A DNA stretch of 62,282 bases from Flavobacterium sp. (GTDB lineage: Bacteria; Bacteroidota; Bacteroidia; Flavobacteriales; Flavobacteriaceae). The stretch is from the NCBI GenBank assembly GCA_023251135.1, contig JAHEZJ010000007.1:84498-146779 (forward strand), read 5' to 3'. Positions 1-8,904 of this stretch are shown in pieces. Made by a program: the position numbers and the translations under genes. The notes beneath the pieces were generated by a model. That model was not told the DNA's origin. It did no database searches and was given only the letters and a program-made list of their open reading frames with translations. Numbering within the stretch: the stretch's first letter is position 1; every line of letters starts with the position of its first letter.

Positions 1-541
1 GAATCATAAATGGGGTAGCTTTTGTAACCGTTTCAGAGGTAAAAGTACCTTCGAAAGCAAGAAATTTATATCCTGCAGCCCATGACCACATCATACCGGC
101 AGCGTCTGCCTGTGCAAGAAAATCTCCCTGACCCGCAGCACCCAGTTTCCATTGCGCTTCGTCAACTCCGATCCCGAATTTTACTTTCACATAATCGCCT
201 GCAGGAACATCTGTTAGTTTAAATTGCTGACCGGCAGCAGTAGATTCATCGGCAATAAAATAGCTTTTGCTTTTTGGATAGGTAAAAGTCGTTCCGTCCG
301 CTTTTGTGAAAACAACATTGCTCACGATATACTTTACAAGGTTGATTTTTAGTACTTCGTTGTTTGAAGTTGTATTGCCTTGTGTGTTTAAAATAAGATC
401 GTTTGCGCCATAAGCGTTGTCGAATTTTAAAGTAATGTTTCCGCTTCCTGAAACAGTTTCGTTATTGTCATCGTTTGAACATGAAACTAAGGATATAGAT
501 AGTGCTACAATAGCAAGGGCTTTGTATAAAGTATTTTTCAT
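1..541 (-). CDS. MbnP-like copper-associated surface lipoprotein (partial, C-terminus outside the window)
   Basis: Read directly from the complement: the protein starts at 541 and runs off the left edge, so about 180 residues are visible. It opens with a lipoprotein signal ending in the lipobox LVSC (Cys about 22) followed by SNDDNNE. An acidic run after the cysteine resembles the surface-export signal known for Bacteroidota lipoproteins. The body (LKFDNAYG, then INLVKYIVSNVVF, then FIADES and a VPAGDYVKVKFGIG segment) matches my memory of the MbnP family, periplasmic or surface proteins linked to copper handling and often found beside a di-heme MbnH or a TonB receptor. The next gene upstream on the same strand encodes a small Cys-motif protein. 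The family call is from pattern recognition; copper binding is inference. Confidence 0.75.
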   Translation of the reverse strand, partial: MKNTLYKALAIVALSISLVSCSNDDNNETVSGSGNITLKFDNAYGANDLILNTQGNTTSNNEVLKINLVKYIVSNVVFTKADGTTFTYPKSKSYFIADESTAAGQQFKLTDVPAGDYVKVKFGIGVDEAQWKLGAAGQGDFLAQADAAGMMWSWAAGYKFLAFEGTFTSETVTKATPFMI

Positions 542-593
542 TTTGTGAATTTTATATAATTGTAAATTTAAATGTAAGGTGTGCGTAGACACG

Positions 594-645
594 TTTTCAT
601 TGTTTTTTGGGTACAATGAAAATCATTTCAATTGGTATTGAAATG
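594..645. other. two adjacent hairpins between the CNGxC gene and the MbnP-like gene
   Basis: Two perfect inverted repeats sit side by side. The first pairs TTTTCATTG (594-602) with CAATGAAAA (614-622). The second pairs CATTTCAAT (624-632) with ATTGAAATG (637-645). There is no strong T-tract on the minus side, so they are not a textbook terminator. They could set the relative expression of the two minus-strand genes or serve as an operator. Confidence 0.45.
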
Positions 646-656
646 TGATTTAAAAA

Positions 657-1034
657 TTATATAAAATAGGATGGAGGGCGAAAAGTCGCGATAGAAACCG
701 AAATCGGTTTTTCGTTTAAAGAAGCATAAATTTTTGCTATAGCTGTAATAGGTGCTACCAATTTGAAATCGGCTGTACTGGTATTTTGAATGTAAACAAC
801 TTCTGATTTTTCTTTCAGGTTGTTTTGCATTTTCTTTTCATTATCGGCGTATTTTTTTAAACTTTTTTGAAGTTCACAACGACCGTTACAGGTATTAAAA
901 ACCATTTTGCGCTGCACACAAATTGTTTTTGATATTTCGTCCTGATTTAATTTGAAAGTGGTATAAACAACAAAACTGCCGAATGAGGGCACTAAGAGCA
1001 TACAGCAAAGAAATATGGTAAATAACTTCTTCAA
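657..1034 (-). CDS. small membrane-anchored protein with CNGxC motif, unknown function
   Basis: A 125-aa protein. A longer reading to 1061 starts at a TTG that is part of the -7 promoter box, so I place the start at the TTG at 1034, giving MKKLFTIFLCCMLLVPSFGS, a good N-terminal hydrophobic signal or anchor. The mature part holds ICVQRK followed about ten residues later by NTCNGRCELQKSLKK, a conserved-looking Cys pair, and a basic segment. I do not recognise a named family. Such CxxxC proteins in Flavobacteriaceae are often next to metal-handling genes, and here the next gene downstream is an MbnP-like lipoprotein, so a role in copper binding or delivery is plausible but inferred. Confidence 0.65.
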   Translation of the reverse strand: MKKLFTIFLCCMLLVPSFGSFVVYTTFKLNQDEISKTICVQRKMVFNTCNGRCELQKSLKKYADNEKKMQNNLKEKSEVVYIQNTSTADFKLVAPITAIAKIYASLNEKPISVSIATFRPPSYFI

Positions 1035-1058
1035 GAGTTGATTTCGTTGTTTCGATTG

Positions 1059-1066
1059 CAAAAATA
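1059..1066 (-). promoter_or_regulatory. -7 box TATTTTTG for the CNGxC gene
   Basis: The complement reads TATTTTTGC, an exact match to the Bacteroidota -7 consensus TANNTTTG. Transcription would begin around 1052, which rules out the TTG at 1061 as a start codon and supports the start at 1034. No convincing -33 TTTG was seen at the usual spacing. Confidence 0.6.
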
Positions 1067-1110
1067 CATTATAATCGTTTTTTGAACGAACAAATATTGA
1101 TTTTTTTCTA

Positions 1111-1148
1111 AAAAAAATATCCGCAGGTATTTTACACTTGCGGATATT
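1111..1148 (-). terminator. Rho-independent terminator downstream of secA
   Basis: A 10-bp stem (1116-1125 with 1139-1148) is followed on the minus strand by a run of seven or more T. It lies 135 bases past the secA stop and before the next minus-strand promoter, so it would end secA transcription. Confidence 0.75.
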
Positions 1149-1159
1149 CTAAAAATGAC

Positions 1160-1263
1160 AAACCCGACAGGTTTTTAAAACTTGTCCGGTTTGATAGTTG
1201 TTTTCGTAAATCGGATGTTTTTTAAAAGACAAACCCGACAGGTTTCAAAAACCTGTCGGGTTT
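1160..1263. repeat. two copies of the AAACCCGACAGGTTT palindrome
   Basis: The copy at 1231-1263 is perfect: AAACCCGACAGGTTT, loop CAA, then the exact 15-base reverse complement. The copy at 1160-1192 has the same left arm and a degenerate right arm. Palindromes of this kind are, to my knowledge, widespread between genes of Flavobacterium. The perfect copy is 20 bases after the secA stop and may act as a first terminator or mRNA-end stabiliser. Confidence 0.75.
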
Positions 1264-1282
1264 ACTTAATTAAAAGTCTTTA

Positions 1283-4200
1283 TTATTTAACGATAACCCA
1301 TTCGCCTGAGGCTACTAAAGATTCCGCTTTTTTAAATTTCATTGTTTCTGTTTTGCCACTTGCAACTTCCTGAACCGTTACAGTATCATTACGATTGATT
1401 TTTGGCATGTCTCTCACAATTGTTTCCGTAACCTGACGCTGTTGTGTTTCTCCCGCTTCACGGTTGATTTCTTCGCTGTTTACAATTTCATCTTTGCTTA
1501 ATTTGAAGTTTTCTTTTTGACGTACTTCTTTAGCTTCGTGAATTTCAGGAACGTTTTGAGCCGGTAAATCACCTTTGAACAAGAATGAAATTACTTCTTT
1601 ATTAACGTTGTCTAACATTCCTCTGAACAAATTGAAAGCCTCTAATTTGTAAATAAGCAATGGATCTTTTTGCTCGTGAACGGCCAATTGAACAGATTGT
1701 TTCAATTCGTCCATTTTGCGTAAGTGTTTTTTCCAGGCCTCATCAACAATAGAAAGAGTGATGTTTTTCTCGAAATCAGCAATTAACTGAGCTCCTTCGC
1801 TGTCATATGCTTTCTTCAAATCGGTTACCACATTCAGTGTTTTGATACCATCTGTAAACGGAACTACGATACGCTCAAAATGATTGTTTGGCTCTTCGTA
1901 AACTCCTTTAATGATTGGGAAAGCTTCTCTGGCGCTTCTTTCTGTTTTTTCAGTATAGAAAGATAAAGCTTCTTTGTACACTTTTCCGGTAACTTCAATA
2001 TCTGATAATTTTGTAAAATCTGCCTCAGAAATTGGAGATGTAATTCCGAAATAACGAATTAAATCAAAATCAAATGTTTTGAAATCATTGGCTATTTTAT
2101 TGTTGCTTACGATCAATTCGCAAGTATCATAAAGCATGTTTGCAATATCCAGTTTCAAACGCTCACCAAATAATGCGTGACGACGACGTTTGTATACTAC
2201 TTCACGTTGAGAGTTCATTACGTCATCATATTCTAATAAACGTTTACGAACACCAAAGTTGTTTTCTTCTACTTTTTTCTGAGCACGCTCGATCGATTTA
2301 GTCATCATCGAATGTTGGATAACTTCACCTTCCTGAAGCCCCATTCTGTCCATAACTTTAGCTACTCTTTCAGAACCAAATAAACGCATTAGGTTATCTT
2401 CAAGTGAAACATAAAATTGAGAACTTCCCGGATCTCCTTGACGTCCTGCACGACCACGTAACTGTCTGTCTACACGACGCGAATCGTGACGCTCTGTACC
2501 AACGATCGCTAAACCTCCGGCAGCTTTTACTTCTGGAGATAATTTAATATCGGTACCACGACCAGCCATGTTGGTTGCAATAGTTACCACTCCGGCTTTA
2601 CCAGCTTCTTCAACGATTTGTGCCTCTTGTTTGTGCATTTTAGCATTCAAAACGTTATGTGTAACGCCTCTCATTTTCAACATTCGGCTTAATAATTCTG
2701 AGATCTCTACAGAAGTTGTTCCAATCAATACAGGTCTTCCTGCGTTTGATAATTGCGTAACGTCTTCAATTACAGCGTTGAATTTTTCACGTGTCGTTTT
2801 GTAGATGTAATCTTCTTTGTCTTGTCTTGCAATCGGACGGTTGGTTGGAATTTCAACAACGTCTAATTTATAAATCTGCCATAACTCTCCGGCTTCAGTA
2901 ACAGCCGTACCGGTCATACCACCTAATTTGCTGTACATTCTGAAATAATTCTGTAATGTAACGGTTGCAAAAGTTTGTGTAGCAGCTTCGATTTTTACAT
3001 TTTCTTTAGCTTCGATCGCCTGGTGTAAACCGTCAGAATAACGACGACCATCCATGATACGACCTGTTTGCTCATCGACAATCATAATCTTGTTGTCCAT
3101 GATCACATATTCTACATCTTTTTCAAAAAGAGCGTATGCTTTTAAAAGTTGGGTAAGGGTATGAATACGCTCGCTTTTTACTCCAAAATCCTGGAATAAT
3201 CTTTCTTTAGCTTCCGCTTCACCGTCTTTGTCCAGTTTTTGTTTTTCGATAGCGGCAATTTCAGTTCCAATATCCGGAAGTACGAAAAAGTCCGGATCAG
3301 TATCTCCTGAAAGGTATTGGATACCATTATCGGTTAATTCAACCTGATTGTTTTTTTCTTCAATTACAAAATACAAAGCTTCGTCTACTTTGTGCATTTC
3401 GCGATTGTTATCCTGCATGTATTGATTTTCGGTTTTTTGAAGCAATTGTTTGATTCCTTCTTCACTCAAAAATTTAATTAATGCTTTATTTTTAGGTAAA
3501 CTTCTGTAAGCTCTTAACAATAAGAATCCACCTTCTTTAGTGTTTCCTTCTTTGATTAATTTCTTAGCTTCTGCCAGGAAACCATTTGCTAACTGACGCT
3601 GTTGCGCTACTAAGTTTTCAATTTTTGGTTTCAATTCATTAAATTCATGACGGTCTCCTTGTGGAACCGGTCCTGAAATAATAAGAGGAGTTCTGGCATC
3701 ATCAATTAATACAGAATCGACCTCATCGACGATGGCATAATTGTGTTTTCTTTGTACTAAATCGCTTGGCGAATGTGCCATGTTATCTCTTAAGTAGTCA
3801 AAACCAAATTCGTTATTGGTTCCGTAAGTGATATCAGCGTCGTATGCTTTTTTTCTTTGTTCTGTACTTGGCTGGTGATTGTCGATACAATCAACTGTTA
3901 AACCGTGGAATTCGAATAAAGGGGCTTTCCAGGTACTATCACGTTTTGCAAGGTAATCATTCACAGTTACTAAGTGAACTCCGTTTCCGGTTAAAGCGTT
4001 TAAGTAAAGCGGAAGTGTAGCTACTAAAGTTTTACCTTCACCCGTTTGCATCTCGGCAACTTTACCTTCGTGCAAAACCATACCACCAATTAACTGAACA
4101 TCATAGTGAATCATGTCCCAGGTAATATCTTTTCCGGCAGCATTCCATTTGTTTGCCCAAACTGCTTTTTCACCCTCAATAACAATATAAGGTTTGGTAG

Positions 4201-4624
4201 CCGAAAATTCACGGTCTCTTGCAGTTGCACTAACTTCGATAAACGAATTGTCTTTAAAACGACGTGCGGTTTCTTTTACTACAGAGAAAGCTTCCGGAAG
4301 GATTTCCAGTAAAGTTTTTTCTGAGATTTCGTAAGCTTCTTTTTCAAGAGCATCAATTGCATCATAAAGATCTTCTCTTTTGTCGATGTCTTCGATGTTT
4401 TCTACTTCTGCTTTAAGCGAAGCAATTTTAGCATCTTTATCAGCTCTGGCTTCTTTTATTCTCTCCTTAAAAAATACGGTTCTGCCTCTTAATTCGTCGT
4501 GAGACAAACTCATTAAGCTAGTTTCGAATGTTTTAATTTTGTTTAAGTAAGGCTGTAAAGCTTTGACATCTTTCTGTGATTTATCACCTACAAAGACCTT
4601 TATAATACTGTTTATGAAACTCAT
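1283..4624 (-). CDS. secA: preprotein translocase ATPase SecA
   Basis: A 1113-aa SecA, the motor ATPase that drives unfolded preproteins through SecYEG. Visible motifs: Walker A in MQTGEGKT (about 190-199), [15 protein letters not shown], Walker [11 protein letters not shown] (about 300), and [15 protein letters not shown] (about 721-735) of the second nucleotide-binding fold. It is longer than the roughly 900-aa Escherichia coli protein because of an insertion after the first nucleotide-binding motifs (region [13 protein letters not shown] to [11 protein letters not shown]), which is usual in Bacteroidota. The C-terminus ends in [17 protein letters not shown] and lacks the Cys-rich SEC-C zinc finger, as I expect for this lineage. 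Transcribed alone, with a terminator on either side. Confidence 0.97.
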   Translation of the reverse strand: MSFINSIIKVFVGDKSQKDVKALQPYLNKIKTFETSLMSLSHDELRGRTVFFKERIKEARADKDAKIASLKAEVENIEDIDKREDLYDAIDALEKEAYEISEKTLLEILPEAFSVVKETARRFKDNSFIEVSATARDREFSATKPYIVIEGEKAVWANKWNAAGKDITWDMIHYDVQLIGGMVLHEGKVAEMQTGEGKTLVATLPLYLNALTGNGVHLVTVNDYLAKRDSTWKAPLFEFHGLTVDCIDNHQPSTEQRKKAYDADITYGTNNEFGFDYLRDNMAHSPSDLVQRKHNYAIVDEVDSVLIDDARTPLIISGPVPQGDRHEFNELKPKIENLVAQQRQLANGFLAEAKKLIKEGNTKEGGFLLLRAYRSLPKNKALIKFLSEEGIKQLLQKTENQYMQDNNREMHKVDEALYFVIEEKNNQVELTDNGIQYLSGDTDPDFFVLPDIGTEIAAIEKQKLDKDGEAEAKERLFQDFGVKSERIHTLTQLLKAYALFEKDVEYVIMDNKIMIVDEQTGRIMDGRRYSDGLHQAIEAKENVKIEAATQTFATVTLQNYFRMYSKLGGMTGTAVTEAGELWQIYKLDVVEIPTNRPIARQDKEDYIYKTTREKFNAVIEDVTQLSNAGRPVLIGTTSVEISELLSRMLKMRGVTHNVLNAKMHKQEAQIVEEAGKAGVVTIATNMAGRGTDIKLSPEVKAAGGLAIVGTERHDSRRVDRQLRGRAGRQGDPGSSQFYVSLEDNLMRLFGSERVAKVMDRMGLQEGEVIQHSMMTKSIERAQKKVEENNFGVRKRLLEYDDVMNSQREVVYKRRRHALFGERLKLDIANMLYDTCELIVSNNKIANDFKTFDFDLIRYFGITSPISEADFTKLSDIEVTGKVYKEALSFYTEKTERSAREAFPIIKGVYEEPNNHFERIVVPFTDGIKTLNVVTDLKKAYDSEGAQLIADFEKNITLSIVDEAWKKHLRKMDELKQSVQLAVHEQKDPLLIYKLEAFNLFRGMLDNVNKEVISFLFKGDLPAQNVPEIHEAKEVRQKENFKLSKDEIVNSEEINREAGETQQRQVTETIVRDMPKINRNDTVTVQEVASGKTETMKFKKAESLVASGEWVIVK

Positions 4625-4664
4625 GATTTATTGTATTTCTATTTTATGTAAATGTGTATTTGAA

Positions 4665-4696
4665 CCAAAAAAAAAGCCTCGGTGATGAGACTTTTT
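4665..4696 (-). terminator. terminator of the DUF2795 gene
   Basis: On the minus strand a hairpin pairs AAAAAGTCTC with GAGGCTTTTT (4671-4680 with 4687-4696) and is followed by a T-run, 16 bases after the stop of the DUF2795 gene and before secA. It separates the two transcripts. Confidence 0.6.
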
Positions 4697-4711
4697 CCTT
4701 TGGTTTATTTT

Positions 4712-4933
4712 TTAATATTCATCCTCATTCCAAAGATAATCTTCGTCTGTTGGATAATCAGGCCAAATTTCTTCCATTGATTCATATATCTCCCCTTCGT
4801 CTTCAATTGACTGAAGGTTTTCTACTACTTCTAATGGAGCACCAGCTCTAATAGCGTAGTCAATAAGTTCATCTTTGTTAGCAGGCCATGGCGCATCACT
4901 TAAATAAGATGCTAATTCTAATGTCCAATACAT
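4712..4933 (-). CDS. DUF2795 domain protein
   Basis: A 73-aa acidic protein. The N-terminal part (YLSDAPWPANKDELIDYAIRAGAPLEVVENLQSI) has the pattern of DUF2795: an A-x-x-x-E-L-I helix, then a G-A-P turn and an L-x-x-L helix. The C-terminal third is very rich in Asp, Glu, Trp and Tyr. Proteins of this family are small, soluble and of unknown role; some resemble a winged-helix-like DNA- or protein-binding fold. It has its own promoter and terminator, so it is an independent single-gene unit upstream of secA. Confidence 0.85.
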   Translation of the reverse strand: MYWTLELASYLSDAPWPANKDELIDYAIRAGAPLEVVENLQSIEDEGEIYESMEEIWPDYPTDEDYLWNEDEY

Positions 4934-4954
4934 CTGTTATCTGTTTAGTTTGTG

Positions 4955-4962
4955 CAAAAATA
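4955..4962 (-). promoter_or_regulatory. -7 box TATTTTTG for the DUF2795 gene
   Basis: The complement reads TATTTTTGCAC, an exact TANNTTTG match 21 bases before the start codon, predicting a leader of about 15 bases. Confidence 0.6.
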
Positions 4963-5170
4963 AATTTTTTACTGAAAAAGACAAGTAAAATTTGATTTAT
5001 TTTAATAAAATTTAAGAACGTCCTCTTTAAATTCCAAAAATGAAATTCCAAATTCCCAATAAAGAGCCTGAAATTACCACTATGAGGAACTTTGTATACT
5101 ATTTAAATTCGCAGAATTTTTAAATTATTTCTCTCGAATTCGGGAGTTGCAAATAGAAATTTAAGAAAAT

Positions 5171-5740
5171 TTACTTTCTCGGGATCCATTTTACTTCCTC
5201 CGCCTTTAAATCAGAGGTCAACTTCCGTGCCAATACAAAAAGGTAGTCAGAAAGTCGGTTTAAGTATCGGATTGCGATTTCAGGAACGGGTTCATTATGG
5301 CTTAAATGTACTGCCAAACGCTCGGCACGACGACAAATACAACGTGCTATATGACAATGTGACACGGTGGGATGTCCGCCAGGTAAAACAAAATGAGTCA
5401 TTTGTGGAAGACTTTCTTCCATTTTGTCAATTTCATTCTCTAATAATTCGATATCACTATCAATGATTCCGAGATTTTTGAGACGAAGTTCTCCGTTTTT
5501 TAATACTTCTTTTTCTGCCGGAGTAGCCAGTATCGCACCAACGGTAAACAAACGATCCTGAATTTCGATTAAAATGGTTTTATAATGGGCATCCATTTCC
5601 TGATCACGAATAAGTCCTATATAAGAGTTTAGTTCGTCGACAGTACCATAACTGTCAATTCGAATGTGATCTTTAGGAACACGTGTACCGCCAAAAAGAG
5701 CGGTTGTTCCTTTATCTCCTGTTTTTGTATATACTTTCAT
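5171..5740 (-). CDS. PduO-type ATP:cob(I)alamin adenosyltransferase
   Basis: A 189-aa protein that attaches the 5'-deoxyadenosyl group of ATP to cob(I)alamin, making coenzyme B12. The N-terminal MKVYTKTGDKGTTALFGGTRV is the ATP-binding segment typical of the PduO/MMAB family; VDELNSYIG and the C-terminal RCICRRAERLAVHL and RYLNRLSDYLFVLAR are the other conserved blocks. Length matches the family. It lies 85 bases downstream of an ABC ATPase gene on the same strand, possibly co-transcribed. A B12-binding radical SAM protein occurs at about 44 kb, so the organism uses cobalamin, although that enzyme type would bind cobalamin without necessarily needing the adenosyl form. Confidence 0.93.
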   Translation of the reverse strand: MKVYTKTGDKGTTALFGGTRVPKDHIRIDSYGTVDELNSYIGLIRDQEMDAHYKTILIEIQDRLFTVGAILATPAEKEVLKNGELRLKNLGIIDSDIELLENEIDKMEESLPQMTHFVLPGGHPTVSHCHIARCICRRAERLAVHLSHNEPVPEIAIRYLNRLSDYLFVLARKLTSDLKAEEVKWIPRK

Positions 5741-5756
5741 TTTTTTTTTTAAAGGG

Positions 5757-5792
5757 GCTAAGGTTCTGAGGTACTGAGATTCTGAGGCTTTA
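5757..5792. repeat. tandem GGTTCTGAG-type words
   Basis: The short stretch between two minus-strand genes contains tandem variants of the word (A)GGTTCTGAGGTACTGAG. The same words form the arms of the large inverted repeat at 26568-26653. Only one arm is present here. Confidence 0.6.
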
Positions 5793-5825
5793 TTTTAGAG
5801 TTAGAAAAAAATCTAAAATCTAAAA

Positions 5826-6512
5826 TTACTTAGTGGTGTCACTTTCAATCAAACCGTCTCGCAGTCGGATCACGCGATGTGCGTAAGCGGCAATATCCTC
5901 TTCGTGAGTTACCAGAATTACGGTATTTCCCTGCGCGTGAATGTCGCCAAAAAGCTTCATGATTTCTACCGAAGTTTTACTGTCTAAGTTTCCGGTTGGC
6001 TCATCGGCCAAAATAATAGAAGGTTTGTTCACCAAAGCTCTTGCAATGGCAACACGCTGGCGTTGTCCTCCGGATAACTGATTCGGCTGATGATCCATTC
6101 GGTCTGCCAGATTTACCTGTTTTAAAACTTCTTCGGCACGTTTGGTGCGATCCGCCTTTGAGTATCCCGCATAAATCATAGGTAAGGCAACATTGTCTAA
6201 GGCAGTTGTTCTCGGCAGCAGATTAAACGTCTGAAATACAAAACCAATCTCTTTGTTTCGAATTCCCGCCAGTTCATCGTCTCCCATTTGGCTGACATCT
6301 TTTCCGTTTAGAATGTAATGTCCCGAAGTTGGCGTGTCCAAACATCCCAACAGATTCATTAAAGTAGATTTTCCGGATCCTGATGGCCCCATTAAAGCCA
6401 CATATTCACCTTTGTTGATTTCTAAATTGATTCCTTTCAAAACATAAACAATTTCGTTGCCTAGCACAAAATCTCGTTTGATCTTGGTTATTTTAATTAA
6501 TGGATTTGCCAT
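5826..6512 (-). CDS. MacB/LolD-type ABC transporter ATP-binding protein
   Basis: A 228-aa ATPase with GPSGSGKS Walker A (42-49), Q-loop [10 protein letters not shown], signature LSGGQ (146-150), Walker B IILADEPT (166-173) and switch His in VTHE. The early [21 protein letters not shown] matches the LolD/MacB/FtsE-like branch, which powers lipoprotein release, drug or peptide efflux or mechanical extrusion. No permease gene is adjacent, which is common for this group in Flavobacteriaceae, so its partner must be encoded elsewhere. Start: ATG at 6512. Confidence 0.9.
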   Translation of the reverse strand: MANPLIKITKIKRDFVLGNEIVYVLKGINLEINKGEYVALMGPSGSGKSTLMNLLGCLDTPTSGHYILNGKDVSQMGDDELAGIRNKEIGFVFQTFNLLPRTTALDNVALPMIYAGYSKADRTKRAEEVLKQVNLADRMDHQPNQLSGGQRQRVAIARALVNKPSIILADEPTGNLDSKTSVEIMKLFGDIHAQGNTVILVTHEEDIAAYAHRVIRLRDGLIESDTTK

Positions 6513-6820
6513 TTCGATTTACAATTTTGGATTTAAAAGTACAAAACACTTTTCAATAAACGATAAGTAGCCTGAAATTGATTTTTGTTACACCAATTGC
6601 CGTTTCTGCAAATGCATTCAGTTGTCGCATCGTTTCTATTTGATTAAAAGAGTAAGGACTGAAAATTTGTTATATAATTTCGAGGTGAATTTATATAATT
6701 ATCATTTTTAGTATTATTTTGTTGTTTTATTTTTAATTTAAACGTTAAAATATTTATAAATATTGATTTTTTAAATGTTTTTAGGGCTATATTTGAAATC
6801 TAACTTTAAAAGATCAGATT
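6513..6820. other. 308-base divergent intergenic region
   Basis: Lies between the ABC ATPase (minus) and a lipoprotein gene (plus). It is very AT-rich near the plus-strand gene and holds one clear -7 box (6788-6795). I see no open frame, repeat or RNA gene in it. Confidence 0.5.
6788..6795 (+). promoter_or_regulatory. -7 box TATATTTG for the lipoprotein gene at 6821
   Basis: Exact TANNTTTG match 25 bases before the start codon. A TTG about 22 bases further upstream (6763-6765) could be the -33 element, with slightly long spacing. Confidence 0.55.
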
Positions 6821-7480
6821 ATGAAAAATATAGCATTATTATCCGGAATTGCGGTAATCGCATTAGGTTTTGTGTCCTGTAAAGATGAAAAACAAGAACA
6901 GGCTGAAAAAACAATTGACTCTTATGTTACTTATGTCGACTCCGTCAAAAATGTTAAGGCTGACGATTTAAAAGCCGATTGGAAAGCTGTTGAAGCCGAG
7001 TATGAAAAAAGAGCTGCCAACGCTCAATTGGCGCTCGCTGATATCAAAGAAAATAGTGCCGCTACAGAGAAAATAAATACGAGTAAGATTAAATACGAAG
7101 AATTTCGAAACAATATGGTAACTATTCTTGCTCCTCCAGCGCCAAGTCCGAAACAGCAATTGCGTAATGCTTTGTTTGGTGAGGGAAAGATTGGAGAAGA
7201 CATGAGTTTTGCTTGGGTGAATGCTAAAAACATTCATAGTGTTTACCAACAGTTCGTGCATACTGTAGAGAAAAATAAAGACAGTTACTCCCGTGAAGAC
7301 TGGGACGAAATTAAATTGATGTATGAAGCACTTGACAGCCGAAAAAATACGGTGGAGAAAGAAGGCTTAACAGGTGAAGACAATCGAAAAATTGCCGGTT
7401 TGAAGCTCAAATTTGCCCCAATGTATACGCTAAACCGAATGGGAGCGAAGTCTGAAGAAACGGCAGCAGCCAAAAAGTAA
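6821..7480 (+). CDS. helical lipoprotein, possible DUF6565 type
   Basis: A 219-aa lipoprotein: signal peptide ending in lipobox GFVSC (Cys about 20), then KDEKQEQ, a charged start that could direct surface export. The mature protein is mostly charged and helix-forming, with TYVDSVKNVKADDLKADWKAVEAEYEKRA near the N-terminus. I recall similar flavobacterial lipoproteins grouped as DUF6565, but that assignment is uncertain. A strong bidirectional terminator follows. No functional neighbour on the same strand. Confidence 0.75.
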   Translation: MKNIALLSGIAVIALGFVSCKDEKQEQAEKTIDSYVTYVDSVKNVKADDLKADWKAVEAEYEKRAANAQLALADIKENSAATEKINTSKIKYEEFRNNMVTILAPPAPSPKQQLRNALFGEGKIGEDMSFAWVNAKNIHSVYQQFVHTVEKNKDSYSREDWDEIKLMYEALDSRKNTVEKEGLTGEDNRKIAGLKLKFAPMYTLNRMGAKSEETAAAKK

Positions 7481-7503
7481 TACGTAAAAAGTAAAGGTAT
7501 ATG

Positions 7504-7533
7504 AAAAAGCCAATCAGCGATGATTGGCTTTTT
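7504..7533. terminator. bidirectional terminator between convergent genes
   Basis: A 13-bp perfect stem (AAAAAGCCAATCA with TGATTGGCTTTTT) and a four-base loop lies between the plus-strand lipoprotein gene and the minus-strand methyltransferase gene, with T-runs in both directions. Confidence 0.9.
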
Positions 7534-8313
7534 TTATGTACGTATTACAAAATGTTCTTTTTCCTGTTCGTATCTGAAAAAGACAAATCCCCATTGAAAA
7601 GTATCGATGGTAACGGTTACTTTAGGATGATTTTTTATAATCTCCCAGGCTTCTTCCATTTCTTGTGACCAATGGATATCATCAAAAATCCAAACAGAAT
7701 CGTTGTGAATTGTGGAGAGCAAAAGCTCAAAATAGGCCAAAGTTGCTTTCTTGGAATGATTGCCGTCAAAGTATATCAGATCATAGGTTTTAGATCTTAG
7801 ATTTTCAGGAACTAAGAAAGATTCAAATTCACCGATGACATTTTCTACTTCGTTACAATCGAATTTTTGCAATTGCAATTGCGCTTGTTTGGCAGTTTCC
7901 GGACAGCCTTCTAAAGTGGTTACTTTTGCATTTGTATTTCCTAAGGCGAGGGCAGAAGTAGCTAAACCTAATGAAGTTCCTATTTCAAGGATGTTGTTAG
8001 GCTTGAAATATTGGGTAACCCTAAAGAGTAGTTCCGCTCGTTTTGGAGAAATTCCAGCTGTGGAAGCAATTTGAGAAATTTGTCTTCTATTGGATTTGAA
8101 AACTTTTGAACCGGCTCCAAAATCAGTTACTTCAATGAAATTTTTATTTTCTAAAAGCGATTTTCTGTAGTTCTTAAGAATCAGATACTCGGGTTTAGGT
8201 TTCTTATCATAAAAACATTTCGTCAATAAATGAAACACGAAGGGCGAATGCACTCCGTGTTCGTTTTTTGAATTCCAAAGAAATTTTAAATAAGATTTTA
8301 TTTGAAACAACAT
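7534..8313 (-). CDS. class I SAM-dependent methyltransferase
   Basis: A 259-aa protein with the Rossmann-type SAM site: NNILEIGTSLGLATSALALG (motif I), then VTTLEGCPETA, where the acidic residue would hold the ribose of SAM, and YDLIYFDGNH and WIFDDIHWS in the second half. This arrangement is like the O-methyltransferase (Methyltransf_24) group, with a D-D-I metal-site-like element. Substrate unknown. It starts 21 bases after the FKBP lipoprotein gene, so the two form an operon. Confidence 0.88.
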   Translation of the reverse strand: MLFQIKSYLKFLWNSKNEHGVHSPFVFHLLTKCFYDKKPKPEYLILKNYRKSLLENKNFIEVTDFGAGSKVFKSNRRQISQIASTAGISPKRAELLFRVTQYFKPNNILEIGTSLGLATSALALGNTNAKVTTLEGCPETAKQAQLQLQKFDCNEVENVIGEFESFLVPENLRSKTYDLIYFDGNHSKKATLAYFELLLSTIHNDSVWIFDDIHWSQEMEEAWEIIKNHPKVTVTIDTFQWGFVFFRYEQEKEHFVIRT

Positions 8314-8334
8314 CTATGAATTTACAATAGGTAA

Positions 8335-8808
8335 TTAATTTACTTTGATCAGTTTTACATCAAAAATAAGTACTGAACCAGCAGGTATTCCGGGACGTCC
8401 ATAACTTCCATAACCTAAATGTGATGGAATTAGCAATGATCCGCTGCCGCCTTCTTTAAACAATTGAATTCCTTCTGTCCATCCTTTAATTACTTCGTTT
8501 AAAGGAAATGTAAGACCGGCACTGCTGCTTTGGTCAAATGTTTTTCCACTAGTGAAAGCCCCCGTGTAGGCAACTGTAACGGAAGATGAAGCAGTAGGTC
8601 TCTTACCTGTTCCTTCTTCTTTTATAATATAATATAAACCTGTACTGCTTTTTATCGCGTTTAATTTGTTTTGTGCAATATAATCTGTGATTTCTTTTTC
8701 ATTTTCAACAGTATAGTCTTTTGCTACTGGTTGATCTTGTTCTTTGTCATTGCTAATACAAGAGGTAAATAAAGTGAATACGAATAGGGCAGATAAAAGG
8801 TATTTCAT
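8335..8808 (-). CDS. FKBP-type peptidyl-prolyl cis-trans isomerase lipoprotein
   Basis: A 157-aa lipoprotein: lipobox LFTSC, then an FKBP domain with SSVTVAYTGAFTSGKTFDQS, FPLNEVIKGWTEGIQLFKEG, LLIPSHLGYGSYG and VLIFDVKLIKV, the standard order of FKBP motifs. It would help fold or rescue proteins in the periplasm or at the outer membrane. It is the first gene of an operon with the methyltransferase. Upstream lies the four-helix-bundle cassette. Confidence 0.93.
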   Translation of the reverse strand: MKYLLSALFVFTLFTSCISNDKEQDQPVAKDYTVENEKEITDYIAQNKLNAIKSSTGLYYIIKEEGTGKRPTASSSVTVAYTGAFTSGKTFDQSSSAGLTFPLNEVIKGWTEGIQLFKEGGSGSLLIPSHLGYGSYGRPGIPAGSVLIFDVKLIKVN

Positions 8809-8868
8809 GTGGTATTTTTTTGTTTAAATAAATATAATAAAATTAGTCTCAGTTTTCAGTCACAGTCA

Positions 8869-8889
8869 CAGTCGCGGTTTTCAGTTTTG
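8869..8889. repeat. left arm of inverted repeat around the four-helix-bundle gene
   Basis: CAGTCGCGGTTTTCAGTTTTG matches the reverse complement of 9315-9335 at 18 of 21 positions. Just to its left are further CAGTCA words and another AGTTTTCAGTC. See the cassette finding. Confidence 0.7.
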
Positions 8890-8904
8890 TAACGATTGTT
8901 CGTT

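Noticed and set aside
1118-1263. The three adjacent palindromes after secA as a CRISPR-like repeat array.
   Set aside because: The repeats differ, there are no regular spacers, and no cas genes are in the window; one is a terminator and two are interspersed palindromes.
1182-1373. Plus-strand open frame across the secA terminator region.
   Set aside because: It overlaps the palindromic repeats and the secA 3' end and has no protein-like features.
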